From Cohnella thailandensis (GTDB lineage: Bacteria; Bacillota; Bacilli; Paenibacillales; Paenibacillaceae): a DNA stretch of 64,000 nucleotides. Below, in pieces: positions 16,531-25,330 of the stretch (position 1 is the first letter of the stretch; each line of letters starts with the position of its first letter). The notes under the pieces were generated by a model that made no database searches, was not told the origin of the DNA, and saw nothing but the letters and a program-made list of their open reading frames with translations. The position numbers and the translations under genes are program-made. Location: assembly GCF_014212135.1 (NCBI RefSeq), contig NZ_JACJVQ010000021.1, positions 1 through 64,000 of the forward strand, given 5' to 3'.

Positions 16531-17457
16531 TTAGAAAATGGCGGAATCCCGGTCGATCTTGCGGGCGGCATGGTTGCTAGCCAGCACGAGAACGAAGGCG
16601 ATGACCGATTGCAGGAAGCCGGCCGCGGAGGCCATGCCGATGTCGCCCGACTTGCGAAGGCTGCGATAGACCAGCGTGTCGATAACGTCCGTCGTCGGGA
16701 ACAGGGGCGAAGCGTCTCCGACCATGGCGTAGAACATGCCGAAGTCCGCGTTCATGATACGCCCGATCGCGAGCAGCGTCAGAATGATGATCGTCGGCCG
16801 CAGCATCGGAAGGCTGATGTAGCGAATCTGCTGCCACCTTGATGCCCCGTCGATGGATGCCGCCTCGTAGTAGGAGTGATCGATCGAGGTCAGCGCGGCC
16901 AGGTAGATGATCGTTCCGTAGCCCGTCATTTTCCAACGCAACGCGATGACCAGAATGGCGGGCCACAGGCCGGCGTTGCTGTAGAAGTCGACCGCCTCGA
17001 AGCCCAGCCACTCCAGAAACCGGTTGATCGCCCCATTGTCGTAGTTCAACAGGTTGTAGGTGAACACGCCGACGACGATCCAGGAGATGAAGAACGGCAG
17101 GAACGTCAGCGATTGGGTGATTCGCTTGAAGTACTTGTTGCGCAGCTCGTTGAGGACGAGGGCGAAGCCCACCTCGAAGAGAAGGCCGACCGCGATGAAC
17201 AGGGCATTGAGCAGCACCGTGTTGCGGATCGCCCGGTAGGCGACGTCCGAGGACAGCAGGTAATCGAAGTTGTTGAAGAGCGGGTCCATCCAATCGCTGC
17301 CGAAGATCCCCTTGCTGAAGTCGAAGTCCTTGAACGGGATGATTAGTCCGGACAGCGGGAGATAGCAGAAGAGAAAGAGAAGCGTCGCAACGGGAAGGAA
17401 CATAACGAGCAGCTGTCGATTCTGGATCAGTTCGCGGAGGACGCCGTGTCGTTTCAT
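16531..17457 (-). CDS. Sugar ABC transporter permease (LplB type)
   Basis: A 308-residue permease, first gene of the ABC set. Membrane segments begin near residue 17 (LLVMFLPVATLLFLFCYLPLSGLII); the EAA loop is HSYYEAASIDGASRWQQIRYISLPML. The ATG at 17457 is preferred because GAAAGGG sits nine bases upstream; the ATG at 17463 would be only three bases from it. A cre-like site lies 50 bases upstream. It is separated from the sensor-kinase gene by that gene's terminator, so it has its own promoter, probably activated by the two-component pair. Confidence 0.92.
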   Translation of the reverse strand: MKRHGVLRELIQNRQLLVMFLPVATLLFLFCYLPLSGLIIPFKDFDFSKGIFGSDWMDPLFNNFDYLLSSDVAYRAIRNTVLLNALFIAVGLLFEVGFALVLNELRNKYFKRITQSLTFLPFFISWIVVGVFTYNLLNYDNGAINRFLEWLGFEAVDFYSNAGLWPAILVIALRWKMTGYGTIIYLAALTSIDHSYYEAASIDGASRWQQIRYISLPMLRPTIIILTLLAIGRIMNADFGMFYAMVGDASPLFPTTDVIDTLVYRSLRKSGDIGMASAAGFLQSVIAFVLVLASNHAARKIDRDSAIF

Positions 17458-17507
17458 AGGCATTTTCCCTTTCTGTCGTTCGTGATGCTTTAATGATAAG
17501 GGGAGCG

Positions 17508-17521
17508 TGTAAGCGATACCA
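17508..17521. promoter_or_regulatory. Candidate cre upstream of the sugar ABC operon
   Basis: TGTAAGCGATACCA fits TGWNANCGNTNWCA with one mismatch and lies about 50 bases before the first permease start. Confidence 0.5.
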
Positions 17522-17591
17522 TGAGCGGATCTTATCCTTTGCCGTTGCATCTTGGCCTGTTGTCCATAAGGCGATCGGCGCGGGGAAAACG

Positions 17592-17632
17592 AAAAAGAGG
17601 CCGCCTGCCAAGCTCGCGCTTGGGGCAGCCTC
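17592..17632 (-). terminator. Terminator after the sensor kinase
   Basis: GAGGC (17597-17601) closes a long hairpin with GCCTC (17628-17632); the inner CCAAGC/GCTTGG stem is strong and TTTTTC follows on the minus strand. Confidence 0.8.
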
Positions 17633-17652
17633 CTCCCGAAAAAAGTAGGCGG

Positions 17653-19452
17653 TTAAGGCTTGATTTCGGTCTCGGACGGCAGAATCGGATGGCGCAGCGT
17701 GATCTTCGTCCCTCGGCCCGGACTCGTCTCGACGCTCAGCTTGTAAGGCTCGCCGAAGTACAGCTTCAGCCTCTCGTTCACGTTCCGGAGGCCGACTCCC
17801 TTCGGGCCTTCCCCTCCCGGCGCAAGCTGCGTCTGCCCCTCGAGGTCGAGCTTCTCCAGCACCTCTTGCGGGATGCCGTTGCCGTTGTCGAGCAGGTCGA
17901 TGACGATGTCCGATTCGTCGCGGTAGGCGGTGATCAGGATTTTCCCGTTCTCGAAGTTGTCCCGGATGCTGTGCTGAATGGCGTTCTCGACGAGCGGCTG
18001 CAGCAGGAGACGCAGGAAAGGCGTGTCCTTCAGCTCGCCGTCCACGGAATACAGAATGCGGATCGGCTGTCCCATGCGGGCTTGCTCTATCTGCACGTAG
18101 GCTTTCACCTGCTCGATCTCGCGGCCGAGCGTCGTGATCTCCTTGCCCTGGTTCAGGCTAAGCCGGAGCAAATTCCCGAGCGCCGACACCATCTCGCCGA
18201 TGTCGCTTCTCCCGTGGTTCTCCGCTTTCCAGCGGATCGACTCCAGCGTGTTGTACAGGAAGTGCGGGTTGATCTGGTGGCTGAGCACCTGGAACTCCAG
18301 CTCCTTCTTCTGCCGCTCCGCCTTCGACGCTTGGTCGATCAGCCCTTCGATCTTATGCACCAGGCTGCCGAAGCCGCGGTAGAGCCAGCCGACCTCGTCC
18401 TTGCGGGACGAGCCCCGGAGCTTGAATTGAAAGTCTCCCGATTCCATCCGTCTCATGTACCGGACAAGCTTGGCGATGGGCTGGGTGAAGTACATCGTAA
18501 TATACAGCACGACGCCGATGCAGCAGAGCAGATAGACGATCAGGAAAAGAACGAGGACGCGATTGATCTCGTCGATCGTCCCCGTCAGATCCTTCAGCGG
18601 CGTAACGCTCACGATCGCCCAAGGCTGGCTGTCCATCCGGACGTAGCTCGCCAGGTACTTGCCTCCTTCCAGCGAGATCGTTCGCGAGCCCTGCCGCTCC
18701 TGCCCGATGTCCTTTACCAGGCGCGAGGAAGGAAAGCCTCCGCCCGTCCATTCGTTCTCGGAGGAATCGAACAGTACCTTGCCGGTATTCTCGAGAAGCA
18801 GGATTCTCTGCTCGATCAGCTGTCCCGTAGGCGACAAATATCGTTTCAGTTGATCCTCCGTCAAGTCGGTCGCGATGAGTCCTCTCAGCTTCTGGTCGTA
18901 CAAGCCCGAGAACCGCTTGATGTAGGTAAGCACCGGCCGGTCCTGCTTGCCCTTCTCCGGCATGAACAGCTGCCAGGTCGGACTGACCGTGGCGACGGAA
19001 TGAAGGAACCATTCTTCCCGGGCAACGGCTGCCGGTTCTCCGATCGTGCTCATGTAGTCCGGATATTTCGAAGGATCGATCGGATAGACCCGGACCCGGA
19101 AGGCGTCGATCTGGGCCGACTTCTGGTAGATGACGGTAAGCAGGTTCACCGTCGCGATGTCCGCCTCCGAGGAATTGGCCGGCGGAGTCTCGAGCAGGTC
19201 CTGAAGCGTCTTGTTGCCGATCAGCTCGTTCACCTGGTCGTTCAGCGCGTTCAAGTAGATCTCGAAGTTCTTCCGCGCTTGGAGCAAGTAATTGTTCGTC
19301 ATCGACAGGTTCGCGTTCGAGATCCCCTCGATGGACTTGATGTGCGCATAGTACGCGAACAATAAAAAAGGGACGATAATGATCATGAAAAAGATCAGTA
19401 TCATCCGATTGCGGAACGACGACGCCAGCCGAAGCGAGACCCGCTTATTCAT
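17653..19452 (-). CDS. Sensor histidine kinase, YesM type
   Basis: A 599-residue membrane kinase. Membrane segment 1 (about 17-35) and segment 2 (298-322) bracket an extracellular sensor domain of some 260 residues. A HAMP linker (about 323-375) is followed by the LytS/YesM-type phosphoacceptor block SHQINPHFLYNTL with His397, and an ATPase domain with VENAIQHSIRDN, DNGNGIP and GVGLRNVNERL. It overlaps the response-regulator gene by eight bases and precedes the sugar ABC operon in the same direction. Such pairs usually sense extracellular oligosaccharide and activate the adjacent uptake genes. Confidence 0.95.
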   Translation of the reverse strand: MNKRVSLRLASSFRNRMILIFFMIIIVPFLLFAYYAHIKSIEGISNANLSMTNNYLLQARKNFEIYLNALNDQVNELIGNKTLQDLLETPPANSSEADIATVNLLTVIYQKSAQIDAFRVRVYPIDPSKYPDYMSTIGEPAAVAREEWFLHSVATVSPTWQLFMPEKGKQDRPVLTYIKRFSGLYDQKLRGLIATDLTEDQLKRYLSPTGQLIEQRILLLENTGKVLFDSSENEWTGGGFPSSRLVKDIGQERQGSRTISLEGGKYLASYVRMDSQPWAIVSVTPLKDLTGTIDEINRVLVLFLIVYLLCCIGVVLYITMYFTQPIAKLVRYMRRMESGDFQFKLRGSSRKDEVGWLYRGFGSLVHKIEGLIDQASKAERQKKELEFQVLSHQINPHFLYNTLESIRWKAENHGRSDIGEMVSALGNLLRLSLNQGKEITTLGREIEQVKAYVQIEQARMGQPIRILYSVDGELKDTPFLRLLLQPLVENAIQHSIRDNFENGKILITAYRDESDIVIDLLDNGNGIPQEVLEKLDLEGQTQLAPGGEGPKGVGLRNVNERLKLYFGEPYKLSVETSPGRGTKITLRHPILPSETEIKP

Positions 19453-21079
19453 CGGAGATCCCCTGCAGCTTCCGGTATTCCTTCGGAGTGAGGCCGAGCT
19501 GCTTCTTGAACAGCTTCGTGAAGTGAACCGGATCCTTGTAGCCGACGCCGGACGACACCTCGTAGATCTTGTATCGGACGTCCGCCAGCATCTTCTTCGC
19601 GTGCTCCATCCGAATATCGGTCAGATGCTCGAGGAACGTCTTGCGCATTTCTTTCTTGAACAGCTTGCTCAGCCATACCGGGGTCACATGGACCTCGGCG
19701 GCGACGCTCGGCAGCGTAAGGCACTCCGCGTAATGCTTGCGGATATAGCGGTCGGCTTCTTGCGTGATTTGGCTCGGGGACGCGGCATGCTTGCGGAAAT
19801 CGCCCGCCATGTCCAGCAAATACTTCTCGCTCCGATCGCGCAGCGACTCCATCGTGTCGAACTGTTCGAGGCTCTCCCAGACGAGCATCGGATTGCGCTC
19901 CCAGCCGCGTTCCGTCCAGCCGATCGCCGCGGCCTTCTTGAACAAGTCCAGCAGCCATTCGAAGATCCCCTGCTGAATGTCGCGGATATGCGCCATTCCC
20001 CACGACTGGACCATCTCCACGAAACGATCCATCGCGGCCCGGATGTCCTCGTCGGTCCCGTAGCGGATAAGGTCGAGTACTTCTTCCGGCTGCCGGATCG
20101 AAGGATTCTGCTTCTCCGTCGCGCTCTCCCAGCCAAGGCTTGTCAGCAGCCGATTGCCGCCGTACACCGCCTTCTGCTCCAGGATGTCCTCCGTCTCCGA
20201 ATACATCGCGTGAAGCCCGCTCGCGTAATCGGGAGCCGAGCAGACGGCGGCGCTCACGTTCACCTTCACGAATTGATTGATTCGGCGGATGCAGAGCGCT
20301 CCGAGCTCCCGGTGTTCCTCCAGCTGTCCGGAATCCCGGCATTCCGCGACGACGATCCAGCGATTCTTGGAATCCGGATACAGCGCGGACCGAAGGGAGC
20401 AGTCCTCCTCCAGCGTCTGCTTCACGACATTGCCGATGCCGTACAGAATCAGCTCCTTCTCCCGCCTGGAGCCTTCCCGGTTCTCGATGGCCTTCATATC
20501 GTCGACCTCGATGGCCAGCACGGCCAGCTTCTTCTTCAGCACCCAATCCAGCTGAAGCGTGGTCAACCGATGCCTGATCCTCGTCTCGCGATACGGATTG
20601 TACGGAATCTCGAGAAGCTCCCGCAACAGCTCGTCGCGCATCTTGGGCAGGGCGCTCTCCACCTGTCTGCTTAAGAGCTGCCGATGCTCCCGGTCCATTC
20701 GTTCCTTCTCCAACTGATCGACCATTCGTCTAACGATCTCGCCGAGCTCGGCCGTGTTGATCGGCTTCAGGATATAGTCCATCGCGCCGAGCCTCATCGC
20801 TTGGCGAACGATCTCGTAATCGTCGTACCCGCTGACGACGATCGACTTCCAATCCTCCGGCCTCTCGGCCGACAGCTTCTCGATGAGCTCCAGGCCGGAC
20901 ATGCGCTTCATGCGGATATCCGTCACGATAAGGTCGGGACGGCGCTTGAGCGCGGCGGCCAGACCCGTGTCTCCGTCGTCGGCGGTTATCGCCTCTTCGA
21001 TTCCGTAATCCTCCCAGGGAAAATTCGCGCGAAGCCCTTCCCGAATCTCGAGCTCGTCGTCCACGATCAGTACAAGCAT
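19445..21079 (-). CDS. Response regulator with AraC-type DNA-binding domain, YesN type
   Basis: A 544-residue regulator. The receiver domain (1-125) has the acidic pocket DDE (7-9), phosphoacceptor Asp54 (IVTDIRM) and Lys in LKPI. A long middle region (130-430) precedes a C-terminal AraC/XylS double helix-turn-helix (about 440-540, with HVTPVWLSKLFKKEM and VGYKDPVHFTKLFKKQLG). The ATG has GGGGGAGG upstream. It is the first gene of the two-component operon, with a cre-like site 23-36 bases before the start. Probable target: the sugar ABC operon and large secreted protein downstream. Confidence 0.95.
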   Translation of the reverse strand: MLVLIVDDELEIREGLRANFPWEDYGIEEAITADDGDTGLAAALKRRPDLIVTDIRMKRMSGLELIEKLSAERPEDWKSIVVSGYDDYEIVRQAMRLGAMDYILKPINTAELGEIVRRMVDQLEKERMDREHRQLLSRQVESALPKMRDELLRELLEIPYNPYRETRIRHRLTTLQLDWVLKKKLAVLAIEVDDMKAIENREGSRREKELILYGIGNVVKQTLEEDCSLRSALYPDSKNRWIVVAECRDSGQLEEHRELGALCIRRINQFVKVNVSAAVCSAPDYASGLHAMYSETEDILEQKAVYGGNRLLTSLGWESATEKQNPSIRQPEEVLDLIRYGTDEDIRAAMDRFVEMVQSWGMAHIRDIQQGIFEWLLDLFKKAAAIGWTERGWERNPMLVWESLEQFDTMESLRDRSEKYLLDMAGDFRKHAASPSQITQEADRYIRKHYAECLTLPSVAAEVHVTPVWLSKLFKKEMRKTFLEHLTDIRMEHAKKMLADVRYKIYEVSSGVGYKDPVHFTKLFKKQLGLTPKEYRKLQGISDE

Positions 21080-21101
21080 CGCCGTTCCTCCCCCTCTATT
21101 C

Positions 21102-21115
21102 CGTAACCGTTTACA
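21102..21115. promoter_or_regulatory. Candidate cre upstream of the response regulator
   Basis: CGTAACCGTTTACA (reverse TGTAAACGGTTACG) matches the cre consensus except one end position and sits just upstream of the ribosome site. Confidence 0.5.
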
Positions 21116-21273
21116 TATTAGGCGTTTTCCATCAGCTTAACCGGCGACCGCTCTCGGCGCAATGAGCGTATCCAAGCTTTTTATGAGACAAATCAATCTT
21201 ACCCGCGGCATGCGTAACCCGCAATAAGCCAAGATTCCCCTGTATCCAGGGCTGCTATTTCCATTACTATGAC

Positions 21274-21309
21274 AAAAACCCGACGCCGGCCAGCCGCCGA
21301 CGTCGGGTT
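21274..21309 (-). terminator. Terminator after azoR
   Basis: AACCCGACG (21277-21285) pairs with CGTCGGGTT (21301-21309), followed on the minus strand by a run of T residues. Confidence 0.85.
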
Positions 21310-21331
21310 CTTGCATCTATATGATTCGAGA

Positions 21332-21958
21332 TCAGAAGCCGCCCGCGACCTTAGCCGCTTGAGCGACGCCTTCCTCGATGATTTGTTGAGCGCGGTCTTG
21401 GAACTGGTTATGGCCTTCGACGATAACCGTCTCGACGTCCGTGATGCCCCAGAAGCCGAGCGTGTTCTTCACGTAGTTGACCGACATCTCGAGCTGAGCC
21501 ATCGGGCCATCGGAGTATACGCCGCCGCGAGCGTTCAGGATCACGACCTTCTTGCCGCCGGCCAAGCCGACCGGACCTTCCGCCGTGTACTTGAACGTCT
21601 TGCCCGCTTGGTTCAGGTAGAACAGGTAAGTCAGAAGCTGAGCCGGGATCGTGAAGTTCCACAGCGGGAACGCGAAGACGACTTTGTCCGCCGCCAGGAA
21701 TTGCTCCAGGTAGCCGTTGGCAAGGTCGGCCAGCTTCTTCTCTTCGGCAGTCGCCTCGATTCCGTTCGCCTGCTTGTACAGGCCGGTCATCATGTCGTTG
21801 TCGTAGTAGGGGAGATTCGCCGCGAACAGATCCAGTTCCGTGATCGTGTCGTTCGGGTTGTTGGCCTTATAAGCGTTAACGAACGCGTCGTACAGCTTTA
21901 CGCTGACGGCTTGCTCGGAAGGACGGTTATTCGCTTTGACGAACAGTACGTTTGCCAT
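21332..21958 (-). CDS. azoR: FMN-dependent NADH azoreductase / quinone reductase
   Basis: A 208-residue flavodoxin-like enzyme that reduces quinones and azo compounds by two electrons. Visible family features are the N-terminal FVKANNRP phosphate loop (6-13), FAFPLWNFTIPAQLLTYL near the flavin, and NARGGVYSDGP. The start at 21958 (MANVLFVK) follows AGGAGG; a longer reading to 21985 does not. It is transcribed from its own upstream region, which contains a perfect inverted repeat at 21993-22011, and lies downstream of an Rrf2-family regulator gene in the same direction. A role in electrophile or quinone stress is likely. Confidence 0.93.
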   Translation of the reverse strand: MANVLFVKANNRPSEQAVSVKLYDAFVNAYKANNPNDTITELDLFAANLPYYDNDMMTGLYKQANGIEATAEEKKLADLANGYLEQFLAADKVVFAFPLWNFTIPAQLLTYLFYLNQAGKTFKYTAEGPVGLAGGKKVVILNARGGVYSDGPMAQLEMSVNYVKNTLGFWGITDVETVIVEGHNQFQDRAQQIIEEGVAQAAKVAGGF

Positions 21959-21992
21959 GTTGTAAATTCCTCCTATGAATTCCATGTAAAAT

Positions 21993-22011
21993 TGTGTTAA
22001 TCAATAACACA
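21993..22011. promoter_or_regulatory. Inverted repeat in front of azoR (probable operator)
   Basis: TGTGTTA, five bases, TAACACA: a perfect 7-bp dyad 35 bases upstream of the azoR start. The adjacent Rrf2 protein is the natural candidate to bind it. Confidence 0.6.
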
Positions 22012-22058
22012 GTTAAATCGATATTTGTATACCTCGCGATTGGCTTCCTCTCTCATCA

Positions 22059-22081
22059 ACTGTGTTACAACTGTTCACAGT
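22059..22081. promoter_or_regulatory. Second dyad upstream of azoR
   Basis: ACTGTG, eleven bases, CACAGT. It shares CTGTG with the extended azoR dyad and may be a second, weaker binding site or part of the promoter region. Confidence 0.35.
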
Positions 22082-22192
22082 ATAAAACGGCACTAGTTCC
22101 TTTGTCAATGACAGTTACTTACTTTTCACCGTCTAAACACTTTTTAAGCGCTACCAAAGAAAAATGCACCATTTCGACCGTGTTATCGCAAT

Positions 22193-22214
22193 AAAAAAGA
22201 GTCCCTTAGGACTC
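22193..22214 (-). terminator. Terminator overlapping the end of the Rrf2 gene
   Basis: GAGTCC (22199-22204) pairs with GGACTC (22209-22214) around a loop that contains the stop codon; six T residues follow on the minus strand. Confidence 0.8.
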
Positions 22215-22691
22215 GATGACAACCTGCTCGCGTTCCTTGCACTCGGCATACACCTTATGCACGAGATCGGCGATCGTCTTCTTCTCCAGGAACTCCATCA
22301 TCATCTGTTCGGTTTCTCTCATGATCGTGCCGAACGCGTCTTTAATATCCGTGCCGATAACCCCGTTCGCCGTATCCATCATCCCCGTGCAGAGCGGCTC
22401 CGACATCTCCAGGGCCCTGTACACCTCGGCCAGCGTGATCGACTCCGGGGACTTGCGCAGGTAGTAGCCGCCGTCGCGGCCTTCCCGCGCTTCCACGATA
22501 TTCGCTTTGGCGAGTCTCGCCAGAATTCTCCGCATCAGAGTGGCTTCCGTGCTTACTTTATTGGCGATCTCTCCGCTTGGACAACGGACGTCGTTCTCGA
22601 CGTGATGAGCCAGATAGACAAGCGACTGCAAAGCATAGCCGAACCACCTGGGTGTCGCGATCGACGCCGTCGCGCATTTATCGTTCCTCAT
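22206..22691 (-). CDS. Rrf2-family transcriptional regulator
   Basis: A 161-residue Rrf2 protein. An N-terminal winged helix region (about 14-85) includes the wing AREGRDGGYYLRK. Iron-sulfur members (IscR, NsrR) carry three clustered cysteines after this; here only Cys100 (PLCTGMMD) is in that place, so a cluster with the usual ligands is unlikely and thiol-based sensing is more plausible. The start at 22691 has GGAGG eight bases upstream. Downstream, in the same direction, is azoR with a dyad in its leader, suggesting control of azoR. Confidence 0.88.
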   Translation of the reverse strand: MRNDKCATASIATPRWFGYALQSLVYLAHHVENDVRCPSGEIANKVSTEATLMRRILARLAKANIVEAREGRDGGYYLRKSPESITLAEVYRALEMSEPLCTGMMDTANGVIGTDIKDAFGTIMRETEQMMMEFLEKKTIADLVHKVYAECKEREQVVIES

Positions 22692-22790
22692 CGAACCGTC
22701 CTCCATTCCCGAATGCCTGCAAGCGCAGCGCAACGTATTGATTTAATTATAGCTCATTCCGACAGATTATCCTATTCCAAAATCTATTGA

Positions 22791-22832
22791 AAAAACGCCC
22801 CGAATCCGCCTAAACAGGCAAACTCGAGGCGC
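22791..22832 (-). terminator. Terminator after the MFS transporter
   Basis: CGCCCC at 22796-22801 and GGCGC at 22828-22832 close a hairpin with inner GCCT/AGGC pairing; TTTTTT follows on the minus strand. Confidence 0.75.
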
Positions 22833-22859
22833 TTCGGCGATACGGCGTCTTTATCGTCC

Positions 22860-24080
22860 CTATGCCTGCTTCTTCCTGTCGGACGGAAGCAGCAGCGCAA
22901 GCAGCCCGATGAACGGGAGAAAAGCGATGCTCCTCATCACGTCCGTCATGCCGACGATGTCCGCGGCTTTGCCCAGCACGACGGCCCCGATCGCTCCCAT
23001 GCCGAAGGCCAGCCCCGTCGTCAAGCCGGAAGCGAGCCCGACCTTGGAAGGCATCAGGTGTTGAGCGTAGACGACGGCTACCGAGAAGCCCGACAGCAGG
23101 ATGAAGCCGAGAACCGCGATATCCAGATAAGCCCATGCCAGCGGCAGATAGGGGAGGGACAGCGCGAACGGAATCGCCCCCGCGATGGAGAGCACGATCA
23201 TTTTCTTAAGGCCGATCCGATCCGCGAAGACTCCTCCGAAGTAAGTACCCAGCACGCCGGTGATCAGGAAGATAAAGACCGGAATTTGCGCCTCGCTGGG
23301 CGACGCCCCGTAGTGATCGATCATGAAGAACTGGTAGTAATTGCCGATGCCCGTGTGGTACCAAGAACGGCCGAAGACGATAAAGACCAGCAGTCCCATC
23401 GCCCAAGCGACTTGTTTGTTGCTAAGGGTTAACGACGAGGATACCGTTTTCTTCGCCGACTTCTTCTGCCCTTGCTCCGACAGCTGCCGTTTGTACCACG
23501 GCATAATATAGTAGAGCATAGCCGCGATCGCCGCCGCCGCGAACAAGCAGCCCCACAGAGCGCCCAGCTGGCCGAGCGGAACGAAGATCGCAAGCGCCAT
23601 CAGCGGAGCGAGCGAGCTGCCCGTGTTGCCTCCGACCTGATAGACCGACTGCGCGAAGCCGCGCCGGTTGCCGGCCGCCAGATAAACCACCCGGGACCCT
23701 TCCGGGTGGAAAATCGCCGAACCGAAGCCGATGAACATCGCGGAGAGAAGCACGAACCAGAACGAGGGGGCGAGCGCGATTCCGATCATGCCGAGAAGGC
23801 TCAACGTCATGCCGACCGTCATGAGATAGGGCTTCGAGCTGCGATCCGTGAACGAGCCGACGACAGGCTGCAGCACCGACGAGGTCATGTTGAGCACGAA
23901 GGTGATCCATCCGACTTGCACGTAGCTGAGGTGAAGGGATTGCTCCAGCACGGTGTACAGGGCGGGCACGACCGCCTGCATGGAGTCGTTCATCATGTGC
24001 GAGAAGCTGATGGCGAGAAGGACGGGCATTACCGTCAGGGTGGCGGCCGTCGCCGAACGGCTAGCCTGCATGGTTGACAT
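22860..24080 (-). CDS. MFS efflux transporter, fosmidomycin-resistance (Fsr) type
   Basis: A 406-residue major facilitator with about twelve membrane segments. The first half contains GFGSAIFHPEGSR, the characteristic motif of the Fsr branch, and GSFTDRSSKPYLMTVGM, the MFS loop 2-3 signature. A basic loop (YKRQLSEQGQKKSAKK) separates the two halves. GGAGG precedes the ATG by ten bases. It is monocistronic, divergent from the YhfP-like oxidoreductase. The drug or metabolite exported cannot be told from sequence. Confidence 0.9.
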   Translation of the reverse strand: MSTMQASRSATAATLTVMPVLLAISFSHMMNDSMQAVVPALYTVLEQSLHLSYVQVGWITFVLNMTSSVLQPVVGSFTDRSSKPYLMTVGMTLSLLGMIGIALAPSFWFVLLSAMFIGFGSAIFHPEGSRVVYLAAGNRRGFAQSVYQVGGNTGSSLAPLMALAIFVPLGQLGALWGCLFAAAAIAAMLYYIMPWYKRQLSEQGQKKSAKKTVSSSLTLSNKQVAWAMGLLVFIVFGRSWYHTGIGNYYQFFMIDHYGASPSEAQIPVFIFLITGVLGTYFGGVFADRIGLKKMIVLSIAGAIPFALSLPYLPLAWAYLDIAVLGFILLSGFSVAVVYAQHLMPSKVGLASGLTTGLAFGMGAIGAVVLGKAADIVGMTDVMRSIAFLPFIGLLALLLPSDRKKQA

Positions 24081-24205
24081 CGATGTCCAGCCTCCGATTG
24101 CTTTGGCGCGCTTGGCGCCTTTCCGAGATTACGTGACATCGCTAAGTTTAGAATCGGTATCCTCATTCGTCAACCGTCAATCTGTAAGAGGATTGGGAGC
24201 TTGTC

Positions 24206-24234
24206 TTGGAAAATCGAGCGGGCGAGAGTATGAT
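24206..24234 (+). promoter_or_regulatory. Sigma-A promoter of the YhfP-like gene
   Basis: TTGGAA (24206-24211), 17-base spacer, TATGAT (24229-24234). Start of transcription near 24241, 30 bases before the ATG. Confidence 0.6.
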
Positions 24235-24271
24235 GAGGTTGACTTCAGTAACGAGAGAGGAGCGGTTATCG

Positions 24272-25264
24272 ATGGATCGCTATCATGCCTTAACGATCGA
24301 TTGGCAGGACTCCGCGCTGACATCGGAGGTTCGGGAGTATCGTCCCGATCAGCTCCCGGAAGGCGAGGTCACCATAAGGGTCGCCTACTCCGGAGTAAAC
24401 TACAAGGATGGACTGGCCAGCGTCCCGGACGGCAAAGTCGTCCGCGGCTACCCGCACATCCCCGGCATCGACCTGGCGGGCACCGTAATCGCTTCTTCGG
24501 ATTCGCGGTTTCGCGAGGAGGACGAAGTACTCGTCACGGGCTACGGCCTCGGCGTGTCCCATCCCGGCGGCTTCAGCCAGATGGCCCGGGTGCCGGCGGA
24601 TTGGGTCGTTCCGTTGCCGAAGGGATTGACCGCCTTCGAAGCCATGGCGCTCGGAACCGCTGGCTTCACTGCGGCGCTCTCCATCCTTCGCCTGGAGGAG
24701 AACGGCCTTCGCGCGGGCCAAGGCCCCGTTCTGGTCGGCGGAGCGACCGGCGGCGTCGGAAGCTGGGCGGTCGCGCTGCTCGCGCGATCCGGGTATACGG
24801 TCGTCGCCAGCACCCGCAAGAGCGAGGAAGCCGGCTTCCTGAAGGAGCTCGGAGCGGCCGAGGTCGTCTCGCCCGAGGAGCTCCTGCTTCCTAACGGGCG
24901 GCCGCTCGGCTCCGAGAAGTGGGCGGCCGCGGTGGATCCGGTCGGAGGGAGCTACCTGCCCTCCCTGCTCGGGACGATCCGCTACGGAGGAGCGATCGCG
25001 CTCAGCGGCTTGACGGGAGGCGCCTCGTTCGAGGGCAGCGTCATGCCGTTTATTCTTCGCGGCGTCAGCCTGCTCGGCATCGATTCGGTGCAGTGCCCGA
25101 TGGACAAACGGCTCGCGGTATGGAAGAGGCTCGGGGAAGAGTGGAAGCCCGGACCGCTGGCCGAACTTATCACGCATCGCATCGTCCTGGACGAGCTTCC
25201 GGGCGAGCTGCGCCGCATTCTGCAGGGGCAGGCGAGAGGGCGAGCCGTCGTCTCCCTGCTTTAA
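24272..25264 (+). CDS. YhdH/YhfP-family NADPH-dependent quinone oxidoreductase
   Basis: A 330-residue zinc-free medium-chain dehydrogenase, the usual length of YhfP/AcuI-type enzymes, which reduce acrylyl-CoA-like or quinone substrates. The catalytic domain has SGVNYKDGLA (about 47-56) and IPGIDLAGTV; the cofactor domain has the glycine-rich GGATGGVGSWAVALLA motif (about 151-166) and an STRKSEE stretch consistent with NADPH binding. The start at 24272 has GAGAGGAG nine bases upstream; a longer reading to 24206 would begin in the promoter. It is a single gene. Confidence 0.92.
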   Translation: MDRYHALTIDWQDSALTSEVREYRPDQLPEGEVTIRVAYSGVNYKDGLASVPDGKVVRGYPHIPGIDLAGTVIASSDSRFREEDEVLVTGYGLGVSHPGGFSQMARVPADWVVPLPKGLTAFEAMALGTAGFTAALSILRLEENGLRAGQGPVLVGGATGGVGSWAVALLARSGYTVVASTRKSEEAGFLKELGAAEVVSPEELLLPNGRPLGSEKWAAAVDPVGGSYLPSLLGTIRYGGAIALSGLTGGASFEGSVMPFILRGVSLLGIDSVQCPMDKRLAVWKRLGEEWKPGPLAELITHRIVLDELPGELRRILQGQARGRAVVSLL

Positions 25265-25285
25265 TACCGCCGCAAGAACGCCGAA

Positions 25286-25320
25286 CGCCCCGAGGTCCGC
25301 TGTCGATGCGGCTCGGGGCG
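25286..25320. terminator. Bidirectional hairpin between convergent genes
   Basis: CGCCCCGAG (25286-25294) pairs perfectly with CTCGGGGCG (25312-25320). T-richness is weak on both sides. It separates the YhfP-like gene from the convergent transporter gene. Confidence 0.55.
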
Positions 25321-25330
25321 CTGCTCTTGC

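Noticed and set aside
17521..19365. 614-codon plus-strand frame
   Set aside because: Antisense to the sensor kinase; no start signals and begins across the kinase terminator.
22143..22156. TTTAAGCGCTACCA as a cre near azoR
   Set aside because: Two mismatches at fixed positions and no carbon-metabolism context.
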